Counted from the stretch's first letter, positions 8,535-17,876 are shown. The stretch: DNA of 64,000 bases from Actinomadura terrae (GCF_022751215.1 NZ_JAICDG010000003.1:806001-870000), one strand, 5' to 3'. Notes: a model not told the origin generated them from the letters alone. Numbers and translations: made by a program.

Positions 8535-8870
8535 GTGGAGCGCTCGGAGAAGTCGTCATCGGTCGTGCCGGCGCGCGAGGACCTCGTGGCGCGGCTGCGC
8601 GTTCGTTTCGCCGACGTCCCGGCCGAGCATGTGCGCCGCTGCGTGGACGACCTGTGGTGCTGCTGCGCGCATCTCGGGGTGCGGCCCGAGGAGCAGGCGA
8701 TCGAGAGCCTCGCGGAGTCCCGGCTGACGGGCGTGGTGCGCGGCGCCCGCCCGCCTTATCCCGATCACCCGCCTTGTCCGGACGGCCGCCGGTCGCCCCT
8801 GCCGTCCGGCGGCGGGACCGCTCCGCCCACCCTGGCCCGCGGGGCCGCGCGTTCTCCGATCGGGATGTGA
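8535..8870 (+). CDS. Three-helix-bundle dimerisation domain protein (DUF3562-like)
   Basis: The 111-residue protein has an N-terminal helical segment (residues 13-60: ARLRVRFADVP, then CVDDLWCCCAHLGV) typical of the short actinobacterial helix-bundle dimerisation domain often encoded beside STAS or sensor proteins. The remaining half is Pro/Gly-rich and unstructured. The start is the GTG at 8535, with GGAGGGG immediately upstream. It ends three bases before the STAS protein that follows, so the two form an operon. A partner-binding or signalling role is inferred from that arrangement. Confidence 0.65.
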   Translation: MERSEKSSSVVPAREDLVARLRVRFADVPAEHVRRCVDDLWCCCAHLGVRPEEQAIESLAESRLTGVVRGARPPYPDHPPCPDGRRSPLPSGGGTAPPTLARGAARSPIGM

Positions 8871-8873
8871 CAC

Positions 8874-9695
8874 ATGCGAGACACCACCGTGCCGGGCCTG
8901 GAGATCGGGACCCGGCGAGGTTTTACCGTGCTGCGCCTCCCCGCGCAGGTGAGCTGGCAGAACTACGCGGGGATCAGGGAGGGCGTGTGCCGGGCGCTGG
9001 CCGCGGCGGCGCGGGCGGCGGGCGCGGGACGGCGTAGCGAGGGCGTCGTCGTCGACTTCGGTGAGTCGGTGCTGCTGGACGCGTCGGGCCTCGTGCTGCT
9101 GGCCCGCACCGAGACCCGCGCGCAGTTGCTCGGCTGCCCGCTGCGCGCCGTCGTGCCCGCGGTCGACGGGCCGGTGCGGCGGGCGTTGCGGCTCACCGGC
9201 CTCGACCGGATCGTCCCGGTATATCCCGACGTGGCGGCGGCGACGGCCGCGCCGTCCCCCGAGGGCGCCCCGGCTGCCGTGGACACCGCGCATGTGCTCG
9301 ACGCGATCCGGACGATGCATCCCTGTGACGGCGGCCTGCCGCTCGCGTCGCCGCCCGCGTCCGAGCTGGCGATCACCACGACCGGTGCGGGCGACGGCGA
9401 CCACACGGTGGTGCACCTGTCGGGCGTCCTGGACCAGAGCACGGTGCGGCGGCTCGGCGAGGCGCTGACCACGCTGGTCGAGGGCAACCTGCGGCACCTC
9501 ATGGTGCGCATGCACGCCCGGCTCGGGCTGCGCTGCGACCCGCTGCCGGTGCTGCTCGGCATCCGCTGGCGCGTCGCCGCCGAGGGCGGCTGCCTGTCGC
9601 TGCCCGCGCCGCCGGCCCGGCTCCGGGAGATCATCGACCGCGAGGGGCTCGGCCCGGCCTTCACCGCGTGCCGGGGCGGGACGACGCCCGCCTGA
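8874..9695 (+). CDS. Tandem STAS-domain protein (anti-anti-sigma factor-like)
   Basis: The 273-residue protein contains a complete STAS domain (about residues 8-125), with VVVDFGESVLLDASGL holding the phosphorylatable serine position in DASG. A second, more divergent STAS-like domain (about 165-260) lacks a clear DSSG loop. STAS proteins of this type bind anti-sigma kinases and switch partners when dephosphorylated. Two domains in one chain suggest a scaffold or a self-competing switch. It follows the helix-bundle gene by three bases and faces another STAS gene at 10032. No anti-sigma kinase is present in the window. Confidence 0.75.
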   Translation: MRDTTVPGLEIGTRRGFTVLRLPAQVSWQNYAGIREGVCRALAAAARAAGAGRRSEGVVVDFGESVLLDASGLVLLARTETRAQLLGCPLRAVVPAVDGPVRRALRLTGLDRIVPVYPDVAAATAAPSPEGAPAAVDTAHVLDAIRTMHPCDGGLPLASPPASELAITTTGAGDGDHTVVHLSGVLDQSTVRRLGEALTTLVEGNLRHLMVRMHARLGLRCDPLPVLLGIRWRVAAEGGCLSLPAPPARLREIIDREGLGPAFTACRGGTTPA

Positions 9696-9956
9696 CGGCC
9701 CATCCCCGATCTACCTGGGCGTCCATGTCCCGCCCGCACGTCCCGGGCGTCTCGCGGAGGACGGGATCACACCAACGGACTCCCGCGCGGGTGTAGCTGC
9801 CTCTACCCGGTAGATGGGGGGCCGCCGGGTCTCGGACCGGCAGGGCCGGAGCGAGCCTTGACGGCATGAAATCCTTCTCCGCCGGCTCGGCCGTGCCGCT
9901 CGCCGCCCCAGCCCGCCGCCGCGTCCGGCGGCCGTCCGGCCCGCGCGTCTAGGACA

Positions 9957-9983
9957 CCCTGATCCACCTGCACTCGATCAGGG
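9957..9983. terminator. Hairpin between convergent STAS genes
   Basis: A perfect 8-bp inverted repeat (9957-9964 with 9976-9983) and an 11-nt loop lie in the 336-bp gap between two convergent genes, so it could stop transcripts from either side. The rest of the gap holds no supported gene. Confidence 0.5.
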
Positions 9984-10031
9984 CCGCCTCCCTCCTCACC
10001 TGACCGGTCACGCGCGGGACCGGCGGGCGGG

Positions 10032-10391
10032 TCAGCGCTGCGGGACGGCGAGCGCCTCCATCGCGGTCGCGACGTCCGGGGCGATCGCGACGCGGCGTTG
10101 CAGGCCCGCCACGTCCGACACCCGGCGGACGATCCCCCGCTGCGGCAGCACGACCCACATCGGGACGCCCAGCTCGCTCGCCCGCGTCTGCGACCGGAGG
10201 ACCACGTTCAGCCCGTTGGAGTCGCAGAACGCGCACCCGGTCAGGTCGAGGACGAGCCCGGGCGCCCCGGCGTCGAGCACACCGAGGGCCTGGGCGAGGA
10301 TCGCCTCGCCGTTGCTCAGATCGACCTCGGCGGGGAACTCCAGCACACCGCAGGTCTCCGTGCTCTCCACTCGCGCTACACCGAGGTCCAT
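10032..10391 (-). CDS. Single STAS-domain anti-anti-sigma factor
   Basis: A 119-residue STAS protein with the core LVLDLTGCAFCDSNGLNVVL, where Ser in DSNG is the expected phosphorylation site. It would control a partner-switching sigma cascade, probably with kinases encoded elsewhere. The ATG at 10391 has GGGG six bases upstream and is preferred. A GTG at 10418 would add nine residues but has no ribosome site. It is convergent with the tandem STAS gene, which places three related signalling proteins within 2 kb. Confidence 0.8.
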   Translation of the reverse strand: MDLGVARVESTETCGVLEFPAEVDLSNGEAILAQALGVLDAGAPGLVLDLTGCAFCDSNGLNVVLRSQTRASELGVPMWVVLPQRGIVRRVSDVAGLQRRVAIAPDVATAMEALAVPQR

Positions 10392-10570
10392 CGCCAGCCC
10401 CAAAATTCGAGTCCTCACTGGACGGCAGCCGGGGGTACTCCACTGCGACTGTAAGCCCCCAAGTTGGACGAAACCTGAAAGAGATGGTCAAGTCTCGGGA
10501 CTCCCTCCACCATCATGGCCTCTCCCGCGTTTACTACGATTGATCCGGATTTGCCGTCTTGGGAGACCGC

Positions 10571-11539
10571 ATGCGCGAACCGCTCACCGTCGCCGTGGCG
10601 CAGCCCGTCTGCGTGCCCTACGACGTGGGGGTCAACGCGCGCGCCCACGCGGCGGCGGTCCGCGCCGCGCGGGCGCGGGTCGTGGTCTTCCCCGAGCTGT
10701 CGCTGACCGGCTACGAGCTGGACGCCCCCGCCCTCTCCCCGGACGACCCGCGCCTCGCGCCCCTCCTTGACGCCTGCCGGGAGACCGGCACCCTCGCCCT
10801 GGCGGGGGCCCCGGTGCCCGGCGACCCGTCCGGTGACGCGATCGGGATGCTCGCGGTCGGCGACGAGGTGACGATCGCCTACCGCAAGCTGAACCTGGGC
10901 GACGCCGAGGCGAACCGGTTCACGCCGGGCGCGCGGCCGGCCGTCCTGACCGTGGACGGATGGCGCCTCGGCCTCGCGATCTGCAAGGACCTCGGCGTCC
11001 CCGAGCACGCCGCCCGGACCGCCGCGCTCGGCATCGACGCCTACGTCGCGGGCGTCTGCGACCACGACCCGGTCGTCCTCGGCGAGCGCGCCCACCGCGT
11101 CGCGACGACCCGGGACGTGTGGGTGGCCGTCGCCAGCTTCGCCGGGAACACCGGCCCCTACGCCCCGGCGGCCGGGCACTCCGGCGTCCGCGCGGCGGGC
11201 GGCGCGGTGATCGCCCAGGCGGGCCCGGACACCGGCGAGACCGCCCGCGCGACGCTGCACGCCCCCGTCCTGATCGACGGGGGCGACAAGTCCTGCGTCC
11301 GGCTGCTCTTGGAGCTGCGCGGCCACATCGCGGGGCTCGGCCCGGGGACGGTCGTCCACCTGATCGCCACCGACCCGGCCGCGCCCATCGACCTGCCCGC
11401 CTGGTGCCACCTGACCGGCCACACCTACCTCGGGCCCGTCGCCTCCACGGACGCGCCCGGCGAGCGGCCCGCCTACGCGCTCCAGGTGGTCGCGGACGCC
11501 CGTCCGACCGACCCCGACTCGCCCTGGCGCCCCCGCTGA
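10571..11539 (+). CDS. Nitrilase-superfamily amidohydrolase fused to a TusA-like domain
   Basis: The 322-residue protein has two parts in one uninterrupted frame. Residues 1-225 are a carbon-nitrogen hydrolase: Glu in FPELSLTGYEL, Lys in YRKLNLG, and Cys in LAICKDLG form the family triad. Residues 235-300 match the TusA/SirA fold (CVRLLLELRGHIAGL, GTVVHLIATDPAAP, DLPAWCHLTGHTYL). TusA normally carries Cys-Pro-x-Pro; here the cysteine remains but both prolines are lost. The ATG at 10571 follows GGGAG by five bases. TusA proteins relay persulfide sulfur, so a thiol- or sulfur-linked amidase is possible. The substrate is unknown. Confidence 0.8.
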   Translation: MREPLTVAVAQPVCVPYDVGVNARAHAAAVRAARARVVVFPELSLTGYELDAPALSPDDPRLAPLLDACRETGTLALAGAPVPGDPSGDAIGMLAVGDEVTIAYRKLNLGDAEANRFTPGARPAVLTVDGWRLGLAICKDLGVPEHAARTAALGIDAYVAGVCDHDPVVLGERAHRVATTRDVWVAVASFAGNTGPYAPAAGHSGVRAAGGAVIAQAGPDTGETARATLHAPVLIDGGDKSCVRLLLELRGHIAGLGPGTVVHLIATDPAAPIDLPAWCHLTGHTYLGPVASTDAPGERPAYALQVVADARPTDPDSPWRPR

Positions 11540-11549
11540 GGGAGCGGCC

Positions 11550-14462
11550 TCAGCCGTCGTCGAACAGGCGGAGCCGGTGCGCGGTCGCCGCCGCCTCGCC
11601 GCGCCCGGACACCCCGAGCTTGGCCAGGATGTTGGACACGTGCACGCTCGCGGTCTTGGCGGAGATGAACAGCGCCGCCGCGATCTCCCGGTTGCTGCGT
11701 CCCGCCGCGACCAGCCGCAGCACCTCCGCCTCGCGCGGGGTCAGCCCGAGCCGGGGCGGCTCCGGCTCGTCGCCGCCGAGCGTGATCCGCGCCCGGCGGG
11801 CCAGCCGCGCCGCCTTGTCGCGCAGCGGCGCCGCGCGCAGGTCGGCCGCGAGCCGGTCGGCCCGCCGCAGCCGGGCGCCCGCCGCGTCCCGATCGCCGCC
11901 CTCGATCGCCGCCTCAGCCGCCCGGACCAGCGCGAACGCGGTCGAGTGCGGCTGCTCCAGCGCGTCCCACGCGGCGGCGGCCGCCTCCCACGCGGCCCGG
12001 TCGAGCGTGCCCTCCGCCCGCGCCGCCTCGGCGGTGAACGTGAGCAGGTGCGCCTCCTGCACCGGGCCGAGGACGCTGAGCCCCGCCACCCGCGCCCGGA
12101 TCGCCGCGAGCGGACCGGCGTCGCCGAGCGCGGCGGTGCCGCCGAGCGCCGCGCAGGCGGTCGCGGCGGTCACCAGCGCGGGCAGCGCGTAGCGGGGGCC
12201 GTCGGGCAGGCCCTCGTCGGTGAGCACCGGGTCGAGCGCCGCCAGCGCGTCCGCCGCCCGGCCGCGCCCGAGCGCGACCAGCGCCTCCAGCCGGCAGACG
12301 GGGAACAGGTCCTGCGCGCGGCGCGTGGCGCCGAGGGCGATCAGCTTGCGCGCGGCCGCCGCCTCCGCCGCCGCGGTGTCCAGGTCGCCGCGGGCCACCG
12401 CGACCCCGCCCGCGAGGAAGCACAGCCCGCCGCGGATCACGTTCGGCGGGTCCTGCGCGAGCGCCCGGCCGATCACGGCGAGCGCCTCGTCCCAGTGGCC
12501 GAGCGAGACCAGCGGCTCGGCCGTGTTGACCGCGAGGAACGCCCCCGTGGTGCGCGCCACCCCGTACCGCTCGGCCTGGACGATCCCGTCCGCGGCGACG
12601 GCGGCGGCCTCCCGGTGTCGGCCGAACATCTCCAGGACGTCCGCCCGGTTGACGAGCGAGCGCAGCAGCGGCTCGAACGCCCGGACCTCCCCGGCCAACT
12701 CGGCGACGCGGTCGATCCGGGCGAGGCACGCCGCCAGGTCGCCGTCGCTGATCACCCGGTCCCAGGCGAGCCGGAGCCCCAGCTCGATCTCGGCCTCCGC
12801 GTCGCCGACGGCCCGCGCGACCTCCATCGCCTCCTCGGCCGTCGCCCGCGACTCGTCCTGCGTGCCGTGCAGCCCGGCGGTCTCGTGGGCGAGCGTCGCG
12901 AGGACGCGCGCCCGGGTGCGGCTCGGCGGGTCCGCGGGCACGATCCGGGCGGCGGCGCGGAAGTCGTTCACGGCGTCGTCGCGGCCGAGCTTCATGCCCA
13001 TCAGCCCGCGCCGCTCGTACAGGCGGGCGGCGCGCATCGGGTCGCCCGCCTCCAGCCCCGGCGCGGCCAGCGCGGCGGTCGCGAGGCGCATGCCCATCTC
13101 CGACTCCCCGGTGAGCCAGGCGAACGTCACGGCCTGCTCCATGACCTCGGCGTGCGGGACGCCGACGCGGTGCGCCGCGTCCGGGACCTGGTCCCACAGC
13201 TCCAGCACGCGCGAGGCCATCCGCAGCGACTCGGCGTGCGCGAGGGCCTTGCGCGTCTCGGCGACCGCCTCCCACGCGCTGGTCAGCGCCCGGACGACGT
13301 CGTGCGCCGCGTGCCAGTGGTAGGCCAGCGTCACCGCGCGCTGCCGGGCGGGCATCAGCCCGGGACGCTCCTCCAGGACCCGGGCGTAGCGGGCGTGCAG
13401 CCGGGTCCGCTCGCCGGGCAGCAGATCGTCGTGGACGGCCTCGCGGATCAGCGCGTGCCGGAACGCGTAGCCGTCCCCGTCCACCACGAGCGCGTTGGAC
13501 GCGACGGCCGGGCGCAGCCCCCGCGTGAGGGCCTGCTCGTCCAGCCCGGCGACGGCGGCGAGCAGCTCGTGCTCGATCCGCGCGCCGCTCCCGGCCGCGA
13601 CCCGCAGGATCTCCTGCGTCTCCTCCGGCAGCCGGTGGACGGCGCCGAGCAGCAGGTCGCGCAGCGACTCCGGCAGGTCGGAGTCGCCGCCGGAGCCGAG
13701 CAGCGCCTCCACGAACAGCGGGTTGCCCTCGCTGCGCGCGAACACCTTGTCCAGCGTGGCGGCCGCGGGCTCCGCGCCGAGGACGCCCCGGACCAGCTCG
13801 CGGACCTCCTCCCGGCCGAGCCGCGCGACCTCGACGCGCCGGACGCCGGGCACCCGGTCCAGCTCGGTCAGCAGCGGCCGCAGCGGATGCGACCGGTGCA
13901 CCTCGTCGGTCCGGTAGGTGGCGACGATCAGCAGCGGGACGCCCGCGCCGAGGTTGCGGACGAGGAACACCAGCAGGTCGCGGGTCGAGCGGTCGGCCCA
14001 GTGGGCGTCCTCGACGGCCAGCACGACCGGGCCGTCCGCGGCGAGCCGCTCCAGCAGCGTGAGCACCAGCTCGAACAGCCGGGCCCTGGCCTCGGCGGTG
14101 AAGGAGTCCCCGTCGGACTCCCCGAAGTCGGGCAGCAGCCGCCCGAGGTCGGCGGTGGCCCCGGCGGGCAGCAGCGCGCCGACGCCGTCCACGCCGATGT
14201 CGCGGACGAGCTGGCGCATCGCCGCGGTGAACGGCGCGAACGGCAGCCCCTCGGTGCCGAGCTCCAGGCAGCCGCCGGCCAGGAACCGCGCGCCCTGCGC
14301 CCGCCACCGGTCGGCGAGCACGCCGAGCAGCCGCGTCTTGCCGACGCCCGCCTCGCCGCCGAGCAGGACCGCCGAGGGCGTCCCGCCGCGCGCCGCGCGG
14401 AAGGCCGCGTCGAGCTCGCCCGACTCGCGGACGCGCCCGACCAGCCTGGGCGGTACGTACAC
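11550..14462 (-). CDS. Large LuxR-family transcriptional regulator with AAA ATPase
   Basis: The 970-residue protein is a LAL/MalT-type regulator. Walker A is GGEAGVGKTR (near residue 40) and the Walker B region is VVLAVEDAHWAD (about 145). The middle is a helical TPR-like superhelix, and residues 900-965 form a LuxR HTH (LTPREAEVLRLVAAGRSNREIAAAL). Members bind ATP and a ligand, then activate promoters through the C-terminal HTH. The GTG at 14462 has GAGGGAG five bases upstream. It ends ten bases from the convergent nitrilase-TusA gene and diverges from the LigD polymerase. No target can be named. Confidence 0.9.
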   Translation of the reverse strand: MYVPPRLVGRVRESGELDAAFRAARGGTPSAVLLGGEAGVGKTRLLGVLADRWRAQGARFLAGGCLELGTEGLPFAPFTAAMRQLVRDIGVDGVGALLPAGATADLGRLLPDFGESDGDSFTAEARARLFELVLTLLERLAADGPVVLAVEDAHWADRSTRDLLVFLVRNLGAGVPLLIVATYRTDEVHRSHPLRPLLTELDRVPGVRRVEVARLGREEVRELVRGVLGAEPAAATLDKVFARSEGNPLFVEALLGSGGDSDLPESLRDLLLGAVHRLPEETQEILRVAAGSGARIEHELLAAVAGLDEQALTRGLRPAVASNALVVDGDGYAFRHALIREAVHDDLLPGERTRLHARYARVLEERPGLMPARQRAVTLAYHWHAAHDVVRALTSAWEAVAETRKALAHAESLRMASRVLELWDQVPDAAHRVGVPHAEVMEQAVTFAWLTGESEMGMRLATAALAAPGLEAGDPMRAARLYERRGLMGMKLGRDDAVNDFRAAARIVPADPPSRTRARVLATLAHETAGLHGTQDESRATAEEAMEVARAVGDAEAEIELGLRLAWDRVISDGDLAACLARIDRVAELAGEVRAFEPLLRSLVNRADVLEMFGRHREAAAVAADGIVQAERYGVARTTGAFLAVNTAEPLVSLGHWDEALAVIGRALAQDPPNVIRGGLCFLAGGVAVARGDLDTAAAEAAAARKLIALGATRRAQDLFPVCRLEALVALGRGRAADALAALDPVLTDEGLPDGPRYALPALVTAATACAALGGTAALGDAGPLAAIRARVAGLSVLGPVQEAHLLTFTAEAARAEGTLDRAAWEAAAAAWDALEQPHSTAFALVRAAEAAIEGGDRDAAGARLRRADRLAADLRAAPLRDKAARLARRARITLGGDEPEPPRLGLTPREAEVLRLVAAGRSNREIAAALFISAKTASVHVSNILAKLGVSGRGEAAATAHRLRLFDDG

Positions 14463-14550
14463 CCGCGTCTCCCTCGCCTCGTTCGGATCATGACGTTACA
14501 AGAGTGCCCGATACAGGAGTGCTGTCGGTGGCGCGTGCGAAGCTGGAGGG

Positions 14551-15519
14551 GTGAGCGCCGATGAAGAACGGGACGGGGTAGCGCTGACCAACCTCGACCA
14601 GCCGCTGTTCGCGGGGGCGGAGGCGACCAAGCGCGATCTCGTCGACTACCTGGACGCCGTCTCGGGACGGCTCGTCCCGCAGCTCGCGGGGCGGCCGCTG
14701 TCGGTCGTCCGCGTGCTGCGCGGCCAGAAGCCGTTCATGCAGAAGAACGTCCCCAAATATACGCCGCCGTTCGTACGGACGGTCACGATCTGGGCGGAGA
14801 CGTCCCAGCGCGAGGTGTCCTACGCGCTGTGCGACGACCGCCGGACGCTGCTGTGGTTCGCGAACCAGCGCGCGGTCGAGTACCACCCGCCGCTCGCCCT
14901 CGCCGCCGACCCGGGCCGCCCCACGCACCTCGTCATGGACCTCGACCCGCCGTCCGGCGGCGCGTTCGCGTCCGTGGCCCGCGCCGCGCACCTGGTCCGC
15001 CGCGCCCTCGCCGCCATGGGCATGGACGGCGCGGTGAAGACCAGCGGTGCCAAGGGCGTGCACGTGTTCGTCCCGCTCGACGGCCGGACGCCGGTCGAGG
15101 ACGTGGCCGCCGCGACCCGCGCCCTCGCCGCGCGCGCCGAACGCCTCGATCCCGACCTCGCCACGACCGCGTTCATCCGCGAGGACCGCGCGGGCAAGGT
15201 GTTCCTCGACTCCACCCGCGCCGGCGGCGCGACCGTCGCCGCCGCCTACAGCCCGCGGATCCGCCCCGGCGTACCGGTGTCGTTCCCGGTGCCGTGGGAG
15301 GAACTGGACGACGTGGACCCGCGCGCGTTCACCATCCGCGACGCGGCCCGCCTGCTCGCCGACCGCGACCCCTGGGCCGAGCTGATGCCGGGCCCGCAGG
15401 CGCTGCCCGCGGACCTCGTGGAGGAGGGGCACACGATCCCGATCGCCCGCGTCCAGGCCATGCACGAGGGCAAGCGCCGCGCCCGCGCCCGCCGCGCCGC
15501 CGAAGACGGCAAGCCGTAG
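14551..15519 (+). CDS. ligD: LigD-type primase-polymerase (stand-alone polymerase domain)
   Basis: The 322-residue protein is the polymerase module of bacterial non-homologous end joining. It matches the family start (LTNLDQPLF), the metal site LVMDLDPP, the SGAKGVHVFVPL segment and the C-terminal FTIRDAARLL. It adds nucleotides at DNA breaks for the Ku/ligase machinery. Ligase and nuclease domains are absent and no ku gene is nearby, so this is one of the split or extra copies common in actinobacteria. The GTG at 14551 is the only start that keeps the family N-terminus, although GGAGGG touches it directly. Confidence 0.88.
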   Translation: MSADEERDGVALTNLDQPLFAGAEATKRDLVDYLDAVSGRLVPQLAGRPLSVVRVLRGQKPFMQKNVPKYTPPFVRTVTIWAETSQREVSYALCDDRRTLLWFANQRAVEYHPPLALAADPGRPTHLVMDLDPPSGGAFASVARAAHLVRRALAAMGMDGAVKTSGAKGVHVFVPLDGRTPVEDVAAATRALAARAERLDPDLATTAFIREDRAGKVFLDSTRAGGATVAAAYSPRIRPGVPVSFPVPWEELDDVDPRAFTIRDAARLLADRDPWAELMPGPQALPADLVEEGHTIPIARVQAMHEGKRRARARRAAEDGKP

Positions 15520-15570
15520 CCCAAGGCGCCCGGGGACGTGAGGTGGCGGCACGCCCCCGGGCGGGTCCCG

Positions 15571-16479
15571 TCAGGCGGCGAGCGCCGGGGTGTAGTGCGC
15601 CGCCGAGTCGCCCTCGATGATGTAGCTGCGGTCGCCGGTCACGCCCGCCGGGGCGTTGCCCGCGACGGTGACGCGGTGCAGGACGCGCGGCTGGTCGCCG
15701 TAGTCGTCGGGGGCGTAGTGCTGGGTGATCCGGTTGTCGAAGAGCACGAGGTCGCCCGGCCGCCACCGGACGCGCACGATGTTCTCCGGCCGGGTCACAT
15801 ACGACTGGAAGATCCGCAGGATGTCGCGCGACTCCGTGCCCGAGAGGCCGATGAGCTTCTGCGCGAACCCGCCGATGAACAGGCCGCGCTCGCCGGTCTC
15901 GGGGTGCACCCGCACGACCGGGTGCGCGGTCCGGTAGCGGCGGGACGCGAACACCCTGCGGTACTCGGCGGCCTTCTCGGCGTTGACGCTCGGCACCGCG
16001 TAGTCGTAGTCGTTGGTGTGGACGGCCCACAGCCCGTCGGCGAACTCGCGGAGCGGGCGCGGCAGGTCGCGGTAGGCGGTGGCCGCGTTGGCGATCAGCG
16101 TCTCGCCCCCGTAGGCCGGGACGACGAGGGCGCGCAGCGTGCTCAGCTTCGGCGGCGTCCGGACGAAGCTGACGTCGGTGTGCCAGGTGTTGGAGCGGAT
16201 GCCCTCCTCGCCCTTGACGGGCAGGATGTCGGGCCGCCCGTCCACGGACGGGACCGTGGGATGCGCCCTGGTCAGCTTCCCGAACCGGGCGGCGAACGCG
16301 AGCTGGCCGTCGTCGTCGAGCCCGGCGTCGCGGAACACCAGCGCCTTGTGCCGCCGCAGTGCGACGATGATCTCTTCGGTGGGGAGGGCGAGCGGGTCGA
16401 CGCCGGTGAACTCGGCGCCGATGCGGCCGCCGATCCGGCGCGCGGTCCGGTGGACGGGCTCGCTGATGGTCTGGGACAT
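15571..16479 (-). CDS. TauD/TfdA-family Fe(II)/2-oxoglutarate dioxygenase, alkylsulfatase/taurine type
   Basis: The 302-residue enzyme shows the facial triad: His and Asp in NTWHTDVSF and the distal His in NRITQHYAPDDY. The 2-oxoglutarate-binding Arg is in RVLHRVTV. The sequence style (KLSTLRALVVPAYGGETL) resembles the mycobacterial type II alkylsulfatase and taurine dioxygenases, which release sulfite or sulfate from organosulfur compounds. GAGAGGAACGAACC precedes the ATG at 16479. No transporter lies beside it, so it may scavenge sulfur alone. An A+T-rich patch at 16640-16680 in the 286-bp upstream gap probably holds its promoter. Confidence 0.85.
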   Translation of the reverse strand: MSQTISEPVHRTARRIGGRIGAEFTGVDPLALPTEEIIVALRRHKALVFRDAGLDDDGQLAFAARFGKLTRAHPTVPSVDGRPDILPVKGEEGIRSNTWHTDVSFVRTPPKLSTLRALVVPAYGGETLIANAATAYRDLPRPLREFADGLWAVHTNDYDYAVPSVNAEKAAEYRRVFASRRYRTAHPVVRVHPETGERGLFIGGFAQKLIGLSGTESRDILRIFQSYVTRPENIVRVRWRPGDLVLFDNRITQHYAPDDYGDQPRVLHRVTVAGNAPAGVTGDRSYIIEGDSAAHYTPALAA

Positions 16480-16765
16480 GGTTCGTTCCTCTCGGCTGGT
16501 CTGTCGGCGGGCCTGGCGGCGGGCGGTCGGGGACGGTCAGGCCGGACAGCCGGCGGAGGTCACGCGGAGGAGGTCCACATGCCGCCTGCGAACGAGGACG
16601 AGCCGGGAACGCATGCCGGTATCAGAACACGCGGCGCGACCGAAAAGCAACTATTCCTACCGATTTAGTGTAGAAAATCGCCGCGCACCGGGTCCGCGTG
16701 CGGCGATGAGTTCCGGGCACGGGACCGGTCAATACCGGTGAAAGCAACAACGACCGGAGGTACCG

Positions 16766-17248
16766 ATGACCGGCAAGGGACTGATCACCTGCCTGTGGTT
16801 CGACGGCCAGGCCGAGGAGGCCGCGCACCACTATGTCTCGATCTTCAAGGACGCCGCGCTCGGGCGGATCGTCCGCACCGGACCGGCCGGTCCCGGACCC
16901 GCCGGGAAGGTGCTGACCGTCGAGTTCGAGCTGAACGGGCAGCGGTTCGTCGGGCTGAACGGCGGCCCGCAGTTCACCTTCGACGAGGCCGTCTCGTTCC
17001 AGATCCACTGCGCCGACCAGGAGGAGGTCGACTACTACTGGCAGCGCCTCACTGAGGGCGGCGGCGCCGAGTCCGAGTGCGGCTGGCTCAAGGACAAGTA
17101 CGGCGTGTCGTGGCAGGTCATCCCGGACGGGCTGATCGACATGATCGGCGACGCCGACGAGGAGCGCTCCGCGCGCGCCATGAGCGCGATGCTGTCGATG
17201 CAGAAGATCGACATCGCCGCGATCAGGAAGGCGTTCGACGGCGCGTAG
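16766..17248 (+). CDS. PhnB-like VOC-fold protein
   Basis: The 160-residue protein belongs to the PhnB/3-demethylubiquinone-methyltransferase-like branch of the VOC superfamily. Family marks include ITCLWFDGQAEEAAHHYVSIF at the N-terminus, LNGGPQFTF, and the C-terminal CGWLKDKYGVSWQVIP. Members bind small ligands or metals; many have no known reaction. GGAGGT is placed seven bases before the ATG. It is a single-gene unit, convergent with the CBS-BON gene at 17265. Confidence 0.85.
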   Translation: MTGKGLITCLWFDGQAEEAAHHYVSIFKDAALGRIVRTGPAGPGPAGKVLTVEFELNGQRFVGLNGGPQFTFDEAVSFQIHCADQEEVDYYWQRLTEGGGAESECGWLKDKYGVSWQVIPDGLIDMIGDADEERSARAMSAMLSMQKIDIAAIRKAFDGA

Positions 17249-17264
17249 CCCCCGGGGCAGGGCG

Positions 17265-17876
17265 TCAGGGGCCCACCGGGCGGATCGACACGTTCCGCAC
17301 GCCCGGGACGGTCCGCGCGAGCACCTCGGCGATCCGCCGGGCGGGCTCGCCCGCCGCGCCGCGCAGCTCCACCGCGCCGTCGTCCACCGAGACGTCGAAC
17401 GGGGCGCCGGCGCCGAACTCGGCGAGCGCGGCGAGCACGTCGTCGCGGATGCGCGCGTCGCCGCGCGCCAGCACCGCGACGAGGTCGCGGCGGCTGAGGA
17501 CGCCGACGATGTCGGGGCCGTCCAGGACCGGGACGCTCTTGATCCGCGTCCGCATCATCAGCTCGGCCACCTCCGCGACGTCGGCGCCGGGGCGCGCGGT
17601 CGTCACCTCGCGGGTCATGACGTCGCCGACGTGGCGCGGCGACGGCGTCCCCGGGGCGGTGGTCCCGGGAAGGGGGCGGGCGAACGCGCGCGGGTCGGCC
17701 TCGAACTCGCCGAGCAGCAGGTCCATCTCGCTGACGATGCCGACCAGCCTCCCGTCGCCGTCCGCGACGGGCAGCGCGGTCACCTCGTGCTCGTCCAGGA
17801 CGCGGATGGCCTGCCGGACGGTCGCCGACGGCGGGATCGTCACGACGGGTGACGTCATCGCCTCACGGACCAGCAT
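17265..17876 (-). CDS. CBS-pair protein with C-terminal BON domain
   Basis: The 203-residue protein begins MLVREAMTSPVVTI and contains two CBS motifs (residues 5-60 and 85-140), which together form an adenosyl-ligand-sensing module. A BON domain follows (about 145-200; FDVSVDDGAVELRG, VPGVRNVSI). CBS-BON proteins are frequent in actinobacterial stress regulons. GGAG sits six bases before the ATG at 17876. It is divergent from efeO, about 110 bp apart. Ligand and partner are unknown. Confidence 0.85.
   Translation of the reverse strand: MLVREAMTSPVVTIPPSATVRQAIRVLDEHEVTALPVADGDGRLVGIVSEMDLLLGEFEADPRAFARPLPGTTAPGTPSPRHVGDVMTREVTTARPGADVAEVAELMMRTRIKSVPVLDGPDIVGVLSRRDLVAVLARGDARIRDDVLAALAEFGAGAPFDVSVDDGAVELRGAAGEPARRIAEVLARTVPGVRNVSIRPVGP

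Noticed and set aside
9866..9952. 28-residue plus-strand frame (MKSFSAGSAV) as a peptide precursor
   Set aside because: No modifying enzyme nearby, Arg/Pro-rich shadow-like composition and only a distant ribosome-like site.
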